Shown piece by piece: positions 6,839 through 15,347 of a stretch of DNA of 64,000 nucleotides (positions within the stretch are counted from its first letter, which is position 1; every line of letters begins with the position of its first letter). The stretch is taken from contig NZ_CP108494.1 in assembly GCF_041435435.1 (NCBI RefSeq), forward strand, positions 7,474,501 to 7,538,500. Direction: 5' to 3'. The DNA is from Streptomyces sp. NBC_01241 (GTDB taxonomy: Bacteria; Actinomycetota; Actinomycetes; Streptomycetales; Streptomycetaceae). The position numbers and the translations under genes are program-made. The notes beneath the pieces are model-generated. The model made no database searches, had not been told where the DNA came from, and saw only the letters and a program-made list of their open reading frames with translations.

Positions 6839-7992
6839 CCGCCGCGGTTCCCGGCCCCCTGTCGGGTGTCGTGGTCGCCGACTTCGGGCGGGTGCTGGCC
6901 GCCCCGTACGCCACGATGCTCCTCGCGGACCTGGGCGCCGACGTCATCAAGGTGGAACGTCCGGGCTCCGGCGACGACACCCGGGCCTGGGGCCCGCCGC
7001 ACGCCCATGACGAATCCACCTACTTCCTGTCCGTGAACCGCAACAAACGGTCCTTCACCCTCGATCTCGGCACGGCGGAAGGGCGTCGGCACGCCCACGA
7101 ACTGGTGCGTCGAGCCGATGTGCTCTTCGAGAACTTCCGCCCCGGCACGATGGGCAAGTACGGGCTCTCCTACGAGGAGGCCCACGCGCTCAACCCAGGC
7201 ATCGTCTACTGCTCGATCACCGGATTCGGAGCCGGCGAAGGAGCCGCGCTGCCCGGCTACGACCTGCTGCTGCAGGCGGTCGGCGGGCTGATGAGCGTCA
7301 CCGGGCCCGCACCGGGACAGCCCGTCAAGACGGGTGTGGCACTTGTCGACGTGCTCACCGGACTGCACGCGGCCGTGGGCGTCATGGCAGCGCTGCGCCA
7401 CCGCGACGCGACCGGTGACGGCCAGCACGTCGAGGTGAATCTGCTGTCCTCGTTGCTGTCGAGCATGGTGAACCAGGCGGGCGGCTACACCCTGGCCGGC
7501 CAGGTGCCGGGCATCCTCGGCAACCGTCACCCGTCCATCGCCCCGTACGAGATCTACCGGGCGGCGGACCGGCCGCTGGTCATCGCCGTCGGCAACGACC
7601 GGCAGTTCCATGCCCTGTGCCGGGGTCTGGGCGCCGAGGAGTTGGCCACCGACCCCAGGTTCGTGTCGAACGCGGACCGGGTCGCGCACGTCGACGCGCT
7701 GGCTGAGGAGATCTCCGCGCTGCTCGCCCCGCGCACCGCGGCCGAGTGGTCCGCCCTGCTCACCCCGCTCGGGGTGCCCTGCGGTCCGGTCAACGATCTC
7801 GCGGGCGCCTTCGGCCTCGCCGAACGCCTGGGCCTGTTCCCGCAGGTCACACCGGCCGACGCGAGTCCCGCCGACCCCATGCGTCTGGTGGCCAACCCCA
7901 TCGGGCTGTCCCGTACGCCGCCGCGGTACGAACGGCGGCCGCCGCGCCTCGGTGAGCACACCGAGGACCTCAGACGCTGGCTGGACGGCTGA
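6835..7992 (+). CDS. CaiB/BaiF-family (type III) CoA-transferase
   Basis: 385 residues from GTG 6835, where family members begin (PGPLSGVVVADFGRVLAAPY). It transfers CoA between organic acids through acyl-enzyme anhydrides on an aspartate. The likely catalytic residue is the Asp in GVALVDVLTGLHAAVG. Other hallmarks are ADLGADVIKVERPGSGDDTR, NRNKRSFTLDL, LVRRADVLFENFRPGTM and PCGPVNDLAGAF near the C-terminus. Length and motifs are complete. The acid substrate is not visible from context: the only partner is the short gene overlapping its start. The true start is not the upstream in-frame ATG at 6730, which would overlap the preceding frame and lacks family similarity. Confidence 0.92.
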   Translation: MTAAVPGPLSGVVVADFGRVLAAPYATMLLADLGADVIKVERPGSGDDTRAWGPPHAHDESTYFLSVNRNKRSFTLDLGTAEGRRHAHELVRRADVLFENFRPGTMGKYGLSYEEAHALNPGIVYCSITGFGAGEGAALPGYDLLLQAVGGLMSVTGPAPGQPVKTGVALVDVLTGLHAAVGVMAALRHRDATGDGQHVEVNLLSSLLSSMVNQAGGYTLAGQVPGILGNRHPSIAPYEIYRAADRPLVIAVGNDRQFHALCRGLGAEELATDPRFVSNADRVAHVDALAEEISALLAPRTAAEWSALLTPLGVPCGPVNDLAGAFGLAERLGLFPQVTPADASPADPMRLVANPIGLSRTPPRYERRPPRLGEHTEDLRRWLDG

Positions 7993-8326
7993 CCGCCCGC
8001 CGACCGGCGGACGGGGCCGTGGACGACCGGCGTCCACGGCCCCGTCCGCTGCCCGGACCGTGTCAAGAGAAGACACGCTGCCGTCAGGGTGAGCGGGCAT
8101 CAGAAAGTCCCCTGTACAGGCTAATAGCGAGTCAATTTGCCTACGAATAAAGGCAATTGGCAGCTCATCTAATTATATGGAAATAGCATATGGCGTACTT
8201 TATGTACCTCGATCGGCGTGCAGGCGTCGACCTTCAACGTGTCCGATATGACAGGTATGAGCGCCGTCAGTACGTTCATCCACGGGTCGACTGCTCAGCC
8301 GACCTCTCTGAGACAGGAGAAGCGAC
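7993..8326. promoter_or_regulatory. AT-rich regulatory stretch before the secreted repeat protein
   Basis: No gene. The stretch 8120-8210 is strikingly AT-rich for this genome (ctaattatatgg, aaatagcatatgg). It contains a perfect 10-bp palindrome CCTGTACAGG (8111-8120) and a 6-bp hairpin TTGCCT/AGGCAA (8137-8142 with 8151-8156). An AT-rich block of this kind in Streptomyces is often a promoter of a highly expressed surface gene or a site for Lsr2-type silencing. A Shine-Dalgarno GACAGGAGAAG lies 5-8 nt before the ATG at 8327. Confidence 0.5.
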
Positions 8327-8929
8327 ATGGTTACCCGTTCCACTATCGTTACAGCCGCCGTCGCGGCCGCTGCGGCCATGGCCGCCACCGGCATCACCTA
8401 CGCCTCGGCCGCCACCTCCGAGCCGGTCCAGGCCGTCCCGGCCGTCCAGCAGGCCGCTCCCGTTTCGGCTCTTGACGGTGGCGACGCCGGAAAGGGCGAC
8501 GCCGGCAAGGGCAACGAGGGCAAGGGCAATGAGGGCAGGGGCAACGAGGGCCGTGGCTACGAGCGCCGTGGCTTCGAGGGCCGTGAGCACTTCGAGGGCC
8601 GCATCCACATCAACGAGCGGACGTACTCCGCCGAGCCGGGCGGCTGCATGGTCGTGGTCAGCGGCCTCGGCGCCAAGAGCCTCAACATCCGCAACGACAG
8701 CCGCCGGACCGTCGAGGTCTTCCGCGGGGCCACCTGCGACAACGGCGCCCCCATCGCCACCGTCGGACCGTGGAGCTCCAGCGACGGGGTGTTCCCGGGG
8801 CGCGTCAAGGGCGGCGTGTTCGTCAAGAACGGAGTGGTGGGCAGCTTCCGGGTGATCCACCGCTTCGACGAGGACCGCGACCGCGATGACCGCGGTGACC
8901 GCGGTGACCGCGGTGACCGGGACTGGTGA
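8327..8929 (+). CDS. Secreted repeat-rich Streptomyces protein
   Basis: 200 residues. A Sec-type signal peptide covers about residues 1-29 (Ala-rich core, likely cleavage after TYASA). Residues 52-85 are tandem 5-6 residue repeats of the type GDAGKG, NEGKG, NEGRG. A conserved globular part follows (about 95-175: GGCMVVVSGLGAKSLNIRND, then VEVFRGATCDNGAPIATVGP), with two cysteines that may pair. The C-terminus is a DRGDRGD repeat made of a repeated gaccgcggt unit. The core resembles a family I know only as hypothetical exported proteins of streptomycetes. It is probably extracellular or wall-associated. The repeats will vary in copy number between strains. Function unknown. Confidence 0.7.
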   Translation: MVTRSTIVTAAVAAAAAMAATGITYASAATSEPVQAVPAVQQAAPVSALDGGDAGKGDAGKGNEGKGNEGRGNEGRGYERRGFEGREHFEGRIHINERTYSAEPGGCMVVVSGLGAKSLNIRNDSRRTVEVFRGATCDNGAPIATVGPWSSSDGVFPGRVKGGVFVKNGVVGSFRVIHRFDEDRDRDDRGDRGDRGDRDW

Positions 8930-8953
8930 CCGGGTCACCCGGTTGACGTAGAA

Positions 8954-8980
8954 CCCCGGCCCGCCGGAATCGGGCCGGGG
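8954..8980 (+). terminator. Strong hairpin terminator after the secreted repeat protein
   Basis: A perfect 10-bp stem, CCCCGGCCCG/CGGGCCGGGG, with a 7-nt loop lies 24 nt after the stop codon. There is no U-run, as is usual in Streptomyces. Confidence 0.8.
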
Positions 8981-9480
8981 CTCCAGTCAGGGCATCCGAT
9001 CGGAGCGACCCGGTCGGATGCCCACACCTGAACGACGACTGACAAACCCAAACACCTGCCACGCCATACTAGAGGCGGACGGCGAGGCACTGCCAGCCGA
9101 CCGGAACAGCCGCGCCACGCGCGGTCACCACGCTCCGGTGTCGGTTCCGGTTCCGGTCCCGGGTTCGGCTTTCCGGGCTCCGGTTCCGGGAACCGGCTTC
9201 CGGATTCGTTCTCGGCCTGCGGCCCTCGGCGGGGCCCGGCGACCGAGCGGCAGAACGTGGCGCCGGCGTGGCAGACGCCGCTCACGTCCCGGCCGCCAGG
9301 GCGCCGGTCGGCCGTACGGCCGGGATACCGGCGATCGAGGAACCCCGCGGTTCTCGGAGGCACCTGGCGACGGGCCCTGACCCGGATGGGTGACGGCCCG
9401 GGCGGCACGGCCCGAAGGGCCACCCGCATCCCGGTCCACGTTCCGGTCCGCACGCATCCGCACGCCGGCCGGTCTCCGGC
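8981..9480. other. Intergenic stretch without a supported gene
   Basis: Open frames here have no start with a Shine-Dalgarno site and no recognisable domain. From about 9138 to 9215 there is an imperfect array of ggttccgg/ttccggg units, probably simple-sequence decay near the end of the lectin gene. Confidence 0.5.
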
Positions 9481-9963
9481 CTACACCTCGGAGGCGTCCC
9501 GCACCGGCTCCAACCGCCACCACTGGCCGGGGGAGTCGGTGTCCTCCCACTGCTGGACACGAGCACCGTCCGCCGTGCTGCCGTCGGCGACCTCCAGAAC
9601 GAGCCCGCTGATGAAGCTGACCAGTGTCACCACCCCCGGCGCCTCCAGATGCCGCTCGATCAGCCATTCCTGGGCGCCGTAGTTGTTGGCCCGCCACTGC
9701 TGGATCGCGGCGCCGTTCTCGGTGGAGGCGTTGGCGACGTCCAGCCGCTTGCCGCTGTGGACATTGACCAGGTGGTACAGCGCCGCGCCCTCGTGCACGG
9801 GGGAGAGCTGCCAGTGCTGGGCCGTCGAACCGCTCTCCGTGCCCTGCTGCACCGGGGCGCCCCCGCCCTTGGCGGATCCGTACACCTCCAGCAGCAGTCC
9901 GCTGCCCACATTGCGCAGCCGGTAGCGGCCGGCCGCTACGACGGGCGCGGTGTCCCCGCTCAT
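9481..9963 (-). CDS. Ricin-type beta-trefoil lectin domain protein
   Basis: 160 residues, essentially one complete beta-trefoil. The QxW repeats are visible as AQHWQL, IQQWRA, VQQWED and QWWRLE. Each sub-repeat contains the GLLLEVYG/GKRLDVANAS/GLVLEVADGS strand with its carbohydrate-binding Asp/Asn. It should bind galactose or related sugars. There is no signal peptide, unlike the usual arrangement in which this domain is a module of a secreted enzyme. The protein is therefore either intracellular, exported by another route, or a split-off module. It is convergent to nothing and lies downstream of the aldo/keto reductase on the same strand, 87 nt after it. Confidence 0.85.
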   Translation of the reverse strand: MSGDTAPVVAAGRYRLRNVGSGLLLEVYGSAKGGGAPVQQGTESGSTAQHWQLSPVHEGAALYHLVNVHSGKRLDVANASTENGAAIQQWRANNYGAQEWLIERHLEAPGVVTLVSFISGLVLEVADGSTADGARVQQWEDTDSPGQWWRLEPVRDASEV

Positions 9964-10050
9964 GTTCCGGTTCCTTCCCGCGGCACGGACCGCCGCCCGG
10001 CTCGGCAGCAGGGCGGCGGTCCGTGTGCGTCAACGGTGCGATGACAGGGC

Positions 10051-10887
10051 TCAGGCACCGAGGTTGAACTCACCAGGGTTCGGGCCGAGGCGCTTGCCCT
10101 CGTCCAGCGCGGCGAACGCGGCCAGGTCGTCGGCGTCCAGCTCGAAGCCGAACACATCGAGGTTCTCCACGATCCGGGACGGCGTCACCGACTTCGGGAT
10201 CACCACATTGCCGGTCTGGATGTGCCAGCGGAGCACCACCTGAGCCGGTGTGCGGCCGTGCTTCCGGGCGATCGCGACGACCGTCGGCACCTCCAGGAGC
10301 CCCTTGCCCTGGCCCAGCGGTGACCAGGCCTCGGTCGCGATGCCGTGCTTGGCGTGGAGCGCGCGCGACTCGACCTGCTGGAGCTGCGGGTGGAGCTCGA
10401 TCTGGTTGATCACCGGGACCACGGAGGTCTCGCCGAGCAGACGCTCCAGGTGCTCGGGGAGGAAGTTCGAGACACCGATGGCCTTCGCGCGGCCCTCGGA
10501 GTAGATCTTCTCGAAGGCCTTGTACGTGTCGAGGTACGCGTCCTTGGCCGGCACCGGCCAGTGGATCAGATACAGATCGACATACTCCAGACCCAGCTTG
10601 TCGAGCGAGCTGTCGAAGGCGCGCAGGGTGGAGTCGTAGCCCTGATCGGTGTTCCACAGCTTTGTCGTGACGAAGAGCTCTTCGCGGGCGACACCGGAGG
10701 CCGCGACGGCCCTGCCGGTGCCCTCCTCGTTCTTGTAGATCGCGGCGGTGTCGATGCTCCGGTACCCGGACTCGATGGCTGTCGCGACCGCCTTCGCGGC
10801 CTCGTCGTCAGGCACCTGCCAGACACCGAAACCGAGCTGCGGCATCTCGACGCCGTTGTTGAGGGTGATGGAGGGGACCTTGCTCAC
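10051..10887 (-). CDS. Aldo/keto reductase (diketogluconate-reductase type)
   Basis: 278 residues, full length for the AKR5-like group. NADPH-dependent carbonyl reduction in a cytoplasmic TIM barrel. The catalytic tetrad is all present: Asp46 and Tyr51 (YRSIDTAAIYKNEEGTG), Lys76 (FVTTKLWNTDQG) and His109 (LYLIHWPVP). The cofactor site IPKSVTPSRIVENLDVF is intact near residue 225. Related enzymes act on 2,5-diketo-D-gluconate or methylglyoxal; the sequence alone does not settle the substrate. ATG 10887 is preceded by a purine-rich stretch on its strand (ggatcgaccgctcgtgagc), a weak Shine-Dalgarno. It may be transcribed with the lectin downstream. Confidence 0.92.
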   Translation of the reverse strand: MSKVPSITLNNGVEMPQLGFGVWQVPDDEAAKAVATAIESGYRSIDTAAIYKNEEGTGRAVAASGVAREELFVTTKLWNTDQGYDSTLRAFDSSLDKLGLEYVDLYLIHWPVPAKDAYLDTYKAFEKIYSEGRAKAIGVSNFLPEHLERLLGETSVVPVINQIELHPQLQQVESRALHAKHGIATEAWSPLGQGKGLLEVPTVVAIARKHGRTPAQVVLRWHIQTGNVVIPKSVTPSRIVENLDVFGFELDADDLAAFAALDEGKRLGPNPGEFNLGA

Positions 10888-11162
10888 GAGCGGTCGATCC
10901 TTACGTCGTCGGTTGGGATTCTCAAGGTCAACGATCAGCGAGTGCCATGCATTCCCCGCCGCCCGGGCGTCGGCCGCACCCGGTCCCGCCCCGATCGTGC
11001 CCCGATGCCGCCGATCCGTGCCCGAGCTGTCCGAAATCCTGCGAACTCACGTGCGGGCATGGAGATTTGGGCCCGCGCGGAGCATTGACAGATCGTTCGC
11101 CAGGGAATCCCATGCAGTGATGGTTAGGAACCTTTCCTAACGTCGCCCCGAAGGGAGCACCC
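10888..11162. other. Divergent promoter region of aldo/keto reductase and GH18 gene
   Basis: 275 bp with no gene. It must hold both divergent promoters. The only clear element is the TTAGGAA palindrome close to the GH18 gene (listed separately). Confidence 0.6.
11123..11141 (+). promoter_or_regulatory. Palindrome upstream of chitinase/GH8 pair
   Basis: GTTAGGAA-CCT-TTCCTAAC, a perfect 8-bp inverted repeat, lies 21 nt before the GTG start of the GH18 gene, where it would overlap the 5' leader or promoter. It may be an operator for substrate-dependent control of secreted glycosidases. Confidence 0.5.
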
Positions 11163-12194
11163 GTGCACACTGACCGCCCCCCACGCCGCATCGTGGCCGT
11201 CCTCGCCGGACTCAGCTGTCTGTTTCTGCCCCTGCTCGCCCAGATCCCCAAGGCCTCCGCCGCTTCGGACGCCGGCTCCCCGTCCGCCGCCACGGTGGCC
11301 GCGGCCCCCGGAGCGATGGCCGCGGCCCCCTACGAGTACCTGGGCTGGGGAAACCCGCAGAAGCCGGCCGATGTGATGGCGGCGACGGGCGTGAAGTGGT
11401 TCACGCTCGCCTTCGTCCTCTCGGACGGCACCTGCAACCCGAAGTGGGACGGCGATCGGGTGCTGACCGGCGGCCCGGACCAGGCCGCCATCGACTCCAT
11501 CCGGGCGGCCGGCGGCGACATCGTCGTCTCGGCGGGCGGCTGGAGCGGCGACAAGCTCGGCGAGGAGTGTGCCGACGCCTCCGCGCTCGCCGGGGCCTAC
11601 CAGAAGGTGATCAACGCCTACCACCTCAAGGCGCTGGACATCGACATCGAGGACACGGAGTTCTCTCAAGCCACCGTGCGGCAGCGGGTGGTTGACGCCC
11701 TGAAGATCGTCAAGACCAAGAACCCGGGCATCGTGACGTACGTGACCATGGGGACCACCCCGTCCGGCCCCGAAGCCAACGGCAAGGACCTCATCAAACG
11801 CGGTGCGGCCGCCGGTCTCGACAACGACGGCTGGGTCATCATGCCCTTCGACTTCGGCGGACACACCGGAACCATGGGCGCGGCCACGGTCAGCGCGCTC
11901 GACGGTCTGAAGGCCACCGTCAAGAGTGCCTACGGGTACAGCGACGACGCCGCGTACCGGCACATCGGGGTCTCCTCGATGAACGGGAAGACCGACGAGT
12001 CGGACGAGACGGTGACCACCACCGACTTCAGGACCATCCTCGGCTACGCGCGGCAGCACCACATCGCGCGGTACGCCTTCTGGTCCGTCAACCGGGACCG
12101 GGCCTGCGGCTCCGGCGGTGACCCGGACGCCTGCAGCGGGGTGTCCCAGTCCCCGTACGACTTCACCAAGATCGTCGTCCAGTACCAGGGCTGA
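11163..12194 (+). CDS. Secreted GH18 chitinase-like glycosidase
   Basis: 343 residues. The signal peptide is about residues 1-34 (hydrophobic core VAVLAGLSCLFLPLLA, cleavage near KASA-A). The GH18 barrel follows: YLGWGNPQKPADVM, IVVSAGGWSGD (the conserved SxGG strand) and the catalytic DxDxE motif as Asp159-Ile-Asp161-Ile-Glu163 in KALDIDIEDTEF, with Glu163 as acid. It should cleave beta-1,4 GlcNAc linkages outside the cell by substrate-assisted catalysis. The GTG start has GGGAG 7 nt upstream. The next gene, a GH8 enzyme, begins 9 nt after its stop, so the two form an operon for chitin/chitosan attack. It has no substrate-binding module of its own. Confidence 0.88.
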   Translation: MHTDRPPRRIVAVLAGLSCLFLPLLAQIPKASAASDAGSPSAATVAAAPGAMAAAPYEYLGWGNPQKPADVMAATGVKWFTLAFVLSDGTCNPKWDGDRVLTGGPDQAAIDSIRAAGGDIVVSAGGWSGDKLGEECADASALAGAYQKVINAYHLKALDIDIEDTEFSQATVRQRVVDALKIVKTKNPGIVTYVTMGTTPSGPEANGKDLIKRGAAAGLDNDGWVIMPFDFGGHTGTMGAATVSALDGLKATVKSAYGYSDDAAYRHIGVSSMNGKTDESDETVTTTDFRTILGYARQHHIARYAFWSVNRDRACGSGGDPDACSGVSQSPYDFTKIVVQYQG

Positions 12195-12203
12195 GGAGGT
12201 CCG

Positions 12204-13841
12204 ATGCGCACCATCACGAGCAAACCGGCCATCGGCGGCACGGCACTCGCCGCCGCACTGCTGCTGCCCCTGCTCGCCGCGCCGCCCACGGCCGCGGCGG
12301 ACGGCCGTTACGAGGCGGAGACCGCCATGCTCTCGCAGACGGTTGCGGCGACGAACCACACCGGCTACTCCGGCACCGGCTTCGTCGACTCCACCAACAC
12401 CGCCGGATCTTCCGTGGAGTTCACGGTGAACACCACCGCGGGCAGCACCTCGCTCGCCCTGCGCTACGCCAACGGCACCACCACCGACCGCCCGATGGAC
12501 ATCAGTGTCAACGGCAAGGCCGTCGCCTCCGGAGTCGCGTTCAACGGGACTGGCTCCTGGGACACCTGGGCGACGAAGACCGTCGCCGCCCAGCTCGTGG
12601 CCGGAACCAACACCGTCCGGGCCACCGCGACCACCGCGAATGGCGGCCCCAACCTCGACTACCTCGACACGGGCGCCCCCGCGGCCGGCGGTCCCGCGGT
12701 GCCGTTCGGCAGCCACCAATTCCCTTACGCCGCCGGGACGCTGAAGCCGTCCGGCGCACAGTCCACGCTCGACCAGGCCGTGACCAAGACGTACAACGCC
12801 TGGAAGTCCGCGTTCGTCAGGCAGAACTGCGGCAACGGCTGGTACGAGGTCATCTCGCCGGACGCCGACCACCCCTACGTCGCCGAGGCCCAGGGCTACG
12901 GCTTGGTCGTCACGGCGACGATGGCGGGAGCCGACCCGGAGGCCAGGACGGTCTTCGACGGCATGGTGAAGTACCTGCTCGCGCACCCCTCGGTCAACAA
13001 CGCCAACCTCCTCGCCGCCGAGCAGGACGCCTCCTGCAAGAGCGTCGACGGCTCCGACTCGGCCACCGACGGCGACCTCGACGTCGCCTACGGACTGCTG
13101 CTCGCCGACAAGCAGTGGGGCTCCACGGGCACGTACAACTACAAGGATCTCGCGGTCAAGCACATCAACGCCATCAAGAAGAGCGAGGTCAACCCGACCA
13201 CCCACCTCATGCTGCTCGGTGACTGGTCGGACTCCGGTGAGTCGCACTACTGGATGAGCCGCTCCTCGGACTGGATGACCGACCACTTCCGCGCCTTCAA
13301 GACGGCGACGGGCGACAGCACCTGGGACACCGTGCGCACCGCGCACCAGAACCTGATCACCTCCCAGCAGTCCAAGTACGCGGCGAACACCGGTCTGTTG
13401 GCGGACTTCGTCGTCAACACCAACACCACTCCCAAGCCCGCCGCGGGCGAGGTGCTCGAAGGGCCCAACGACGGCGACTACTCCTGGAACGCCTGCCGCG
13501 ACCCCTGGCGCATCGGTGCCGACGCCGTCACCAGCGGGGACGCCGCCTCGCTCGCCTCGGCGCGCAAGCTCAACTCCTGGATCAAGTCGAAGACCGGCGG
13601 CGACCCCAACAAGATCGTCACCGGATACCACCTCAGCGGCACCGCCTTCGACAGCGGCGACGACATGGCGTTCACCGCCCCGTTCGCCGTGACCGCGCTG
13701 ACCGACCCGGGCTCCCAGGTCTGGCTCGACGCCCTCTGGAAAAAGCTCGCCGCCACCTCGGTCGACCCGCAGCTGTACTACGGCGGCAGCGTCCAACTCC
13801 AGTCGATGATCGTCGCATCCGGCAACTACTGGGTTCCCTGA
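12204..13841 (+). CDS. Secreted CBM35-GH8 glycoside hydrolase (chitosanase/glucanase)
   Basis: 545 residues. Signal peptide about 1-32 (AALLLPLLAAPPTAAA). Residues 33-155 form a CBM35-type carbohydrate-binding module (DGRYEAETAMLSQTVAATNH, then GYSGTGFVDS). Residues 165-545 are a GH8 domain: VAEAQGYGLVV contains the catalytic acid Glu, and ATDGDLDVAYGLLLADKQWG is the GH8 signature with the catalytic Asp. GH8 members hydrolyse chitosan, cellulose or xylan by inversion. The chitinase directly upstream and the CBM35 module favour chitosan, but that is inference. GAGGAGGT lies close before the ATG at 12204. The ORF is complete. Confidence 0.9.
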   Translation: MRTITSKPAIGGTALAAALLLPLLAAPPTAAADGRYEAETAMLSQTVAATNHTGYSGTGFVDSTNTAGSSVEFTVNTTAGSTSLALRYANGTTTDRPMDISVNGKAVASGVAFNGTGSWDTWATKTVAAQLVAGTNTVRATATTANGGPNLDYLDTGAPAAGGPAVPFGSHQFPYAAGTLKPSGAQSTLDQAVTKTYNAWKSAFVRQNCGNGWYEVISPDADHPYVAEAQGYGLVVTATMAGADPEARTVFDGMVKYLLAHPSVNNANLLAAEQDASCKSVDGSDSATDGDLDVAYGLLLADKQWGSTGTYNYKDLAVKHINAIKKSEVNPTTHLMLLGDWSDSGESHYWMSRSSDWMTDHFRAFKTATGDSTWDTVRTAHQNLITSQQSKYAANTGLLADFVVNTNTTPKPAAGEVLEGPNDGDYSWNACRDPWRIGADAVTSGDAASLASARKLNSWIKSKTGGDPNKIVTGYHLSGTAFDSGDDMAFTAPFAVTALTDPGSQVWLDALWKKLAATSVDPQLYYGGSVQLQSMIVASGNYWVP

Positions 13842-14144
13842 CGGGGGTTCAGTTGCGGGTCGGAGCGCACACCACGTTACGGGGCAAAGCGGCCGCCCTC
13901 GCGGTCACGCTGTGTGTCCGGGCTGGTCTGGACCCGGCTGGTGCTGATCGTGGAAGACCTGACGAGGCGCTGGTGGCCGAGCGCCGCCCCGACCGGCCGG
14001 TACCGCCGATGGCCGGTACCGCCGCGATCGGGGCGGTTGTGCATCTGCCGGCCACCGCCATCGAGGAGGGCCGGGACCTGTCCTCGATGAGCGGCATCCT
14101 GGCCGACGCCACCTAGCGTCTGCTGCAGGCCTGACGGCCCGGCC
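13842..14144. other. Intergenic stretch, possible short remnant
   Basis: An 87-codon frame (TTG 13853 to 14116) has no recognisable domain and a poor start. A 16-bp near-tandem repeat (ggccggtaccgccgat twice, about 13996-14027) falls inside it. I regard it as decayed sequence between convergent genes. Confidence 0.35.
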
Positions 14145-14867
14145 TCACTTCAGGTGCCGGGCGAAGAACCGGTCCCGGTCGTCCACCTCGAACCACGGGG
14201 TGCCGGCGTGCCCGCCCATATTGGCGTGCAGCGTCTTCTCCTTGGTACCGAAGGCGTCGAACAGGTCCAGGGCCGACTGCCGGTCGTTCCCTTCGTCGTC
14301 CCACTGCAGCAGGAACTGCAGCGGGATGGTGACCTGCCGGGCCTCATCGCGCTGGGCGCGGGGCACGAAACCCCCGGCGAAGAAACCGGCGGCCGAGATG
14401 CGCGGCTCGACCACCGCCAGCCGAATCCCGATGGCGGTCATCCCCGAGTACCCGACCGGGCCGCCGATCTCGGGCAGCGAAAGGAGGGCGTCCAGGGTGG
14501 TCTGCCATTCCGGGACCGCCTTTTCGACCAGCGGGACGATGAAGGACTCGAAGATCTCGTCGACGGGCTCGCCGGCCGCCATTGCCCGGCGGAGGTCGGC
14601 GCGAGCCTGCTCATCGACGGCGGAACGGGGCCGGTCGCCATGCCCGGGGTGGTCGATGGCAGCCACCGCGTAGCCGTACTCCGCCGCGGAGTGCCGGGCC
14701 CGGGCCACCAGCCGCGATTCCCGCTTGTGCAAGCCGCCGTTGTGGCCGATCAGGATCAGCGGGGCTGGTGCGGATCCAGACGTCCACAGGATGCCGGGGA
14801 TCTCGCCGAGGGTGAATTCGCGTTCGAGGACGCCGTCGTCGAGGCGCTGTTCGGAAGTAAAACGCAT
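14145..14867 (-). CDS. Alpha/beta hydrolase (dienelactone-hydrolase-like)
   Basis: 240 residues. The fold is shown by LILIGHNGGLHKRES (oxyanion strand), AIDHPGHGDRP, the nucleophile elbow GYSGMT (Ser is the nucleophile, with Met instead of the more common small residue after it), the acid in LQWDDEGNDRQSAL and the base in MGGHAGTPWFE. All three catalytic residues are in order. It is cytoplasmic: there is no signal peptide. The substrate is unknown; relatives hydrolyse esters or act in antibiotic-neighbouring loci. A 17-codon open frame with a strong Shine-Dalgarno precedes it by 45 nt (listed separately) and could control its translation. Confidence 0.82.
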   Translation of the reverse strand: MRFTSEQRLDDGVLEREFTLGEIPGILWTSGSAPAPLILIGHNGGLHKRESRLVARARHSAAEYGYAVAAIDHPGHGDRPRSAVDEQARADLRRAMAAGEPVDEIFESFIVPLVEKAVPEWQTTLDALLSLPEIGGPVGYSGMTAIGIRLAVVEPRISAAGFFAGGFVPRAQRDEARQVTIPLQFLLQWDDEGNDRQSALDLFDAFGTKEKTLHANMGGHAGTPWFEVDDRDRFFARHLK

Positions 14868-15347
14868 GGTCGTGCCTTTCGGGAGTGCTCTTGAACGGCG
14901 CTCCCGGACGACCTATCGCCCGACCGTGACCCCGGAGGGGAGCACCCATGTCGATACTGCGTTCACGGGTACCACCTCCTCGCTCTCTGGCACGGTCTCC
15001 GGAAAACTAGCAGGGGTCGCCGTGGTCCGCCAACGGGTTTTTGCGGAGGCTCGGTGGCCGGATGCCACGGGGGTTATGAGCTGCTGTCGGTTTGCTGAGC
15101 TGAAGTGAGTTTTAGTGAGCAGGAGTGGGTCCTGTCGGCGGCTTCGCGGGGTGGGAACGGGAGTTCTGGGGTCGAATGGGTGACCTTGGCGGCTGGTGCT
15201 CGTTGGACTGGGTAGCGGGTGTCCGGTCTCGTGGGAGGGGGTGTTGTGGTGGGTGGTTTGCGGGAGTTGTCGGCGTCGTTCGTGGTGCCCGGGCCGTGCG
15301 GGGTGGCGGTCCGGGACCGTCTCAGGCACCTCACGCCCCACACATCG
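14868..15347. other. Upstream region of alpha/beta hydrolase, otherwise empty
   Basis: About 480 bp without a convincing gene apart from the small leader frame. Between 15085 and 15125 there is a run of gctga/gtgag repeats. On the minus strand, the stretch around 15005-15015 (ctagttttcc) is the most AT-rich part and a candidate promoter for the hydrolase. Confidence 0.4.
14913..14966 (-). CDS. Possible 17-codon leader peptide
   Basis: GTG start at 14966 with GAGGAGG 8 nt upstream, one of the strongest Shine-Dalgarno sites nearby, encoding VNAVSTWVLPSGVTVGR and stopping 45 nt before the hydrolase ATG. There is no run of one amino acid that would point to classical attenuation. It may be a short uORF, or the Shine-Dalgarno may mark an older gene start. 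Confidence 0.3.
   Translation of the reverse strand: MNAVSTWVLPSGVTVGR

Noticed and set aside
9138..9215. ttccgg-rich repeat considered as a regulator-binding array
   Set aside because: Units are irregular in spacing and length and lie downstream of the lectin gene, so simple-sequence drift is more likely.
13853..14116. 87-codon frame as a real gene
   Set aside because: Poor start, no domain, tandem repeat inside; listed only as unresolved intergenic sequence.
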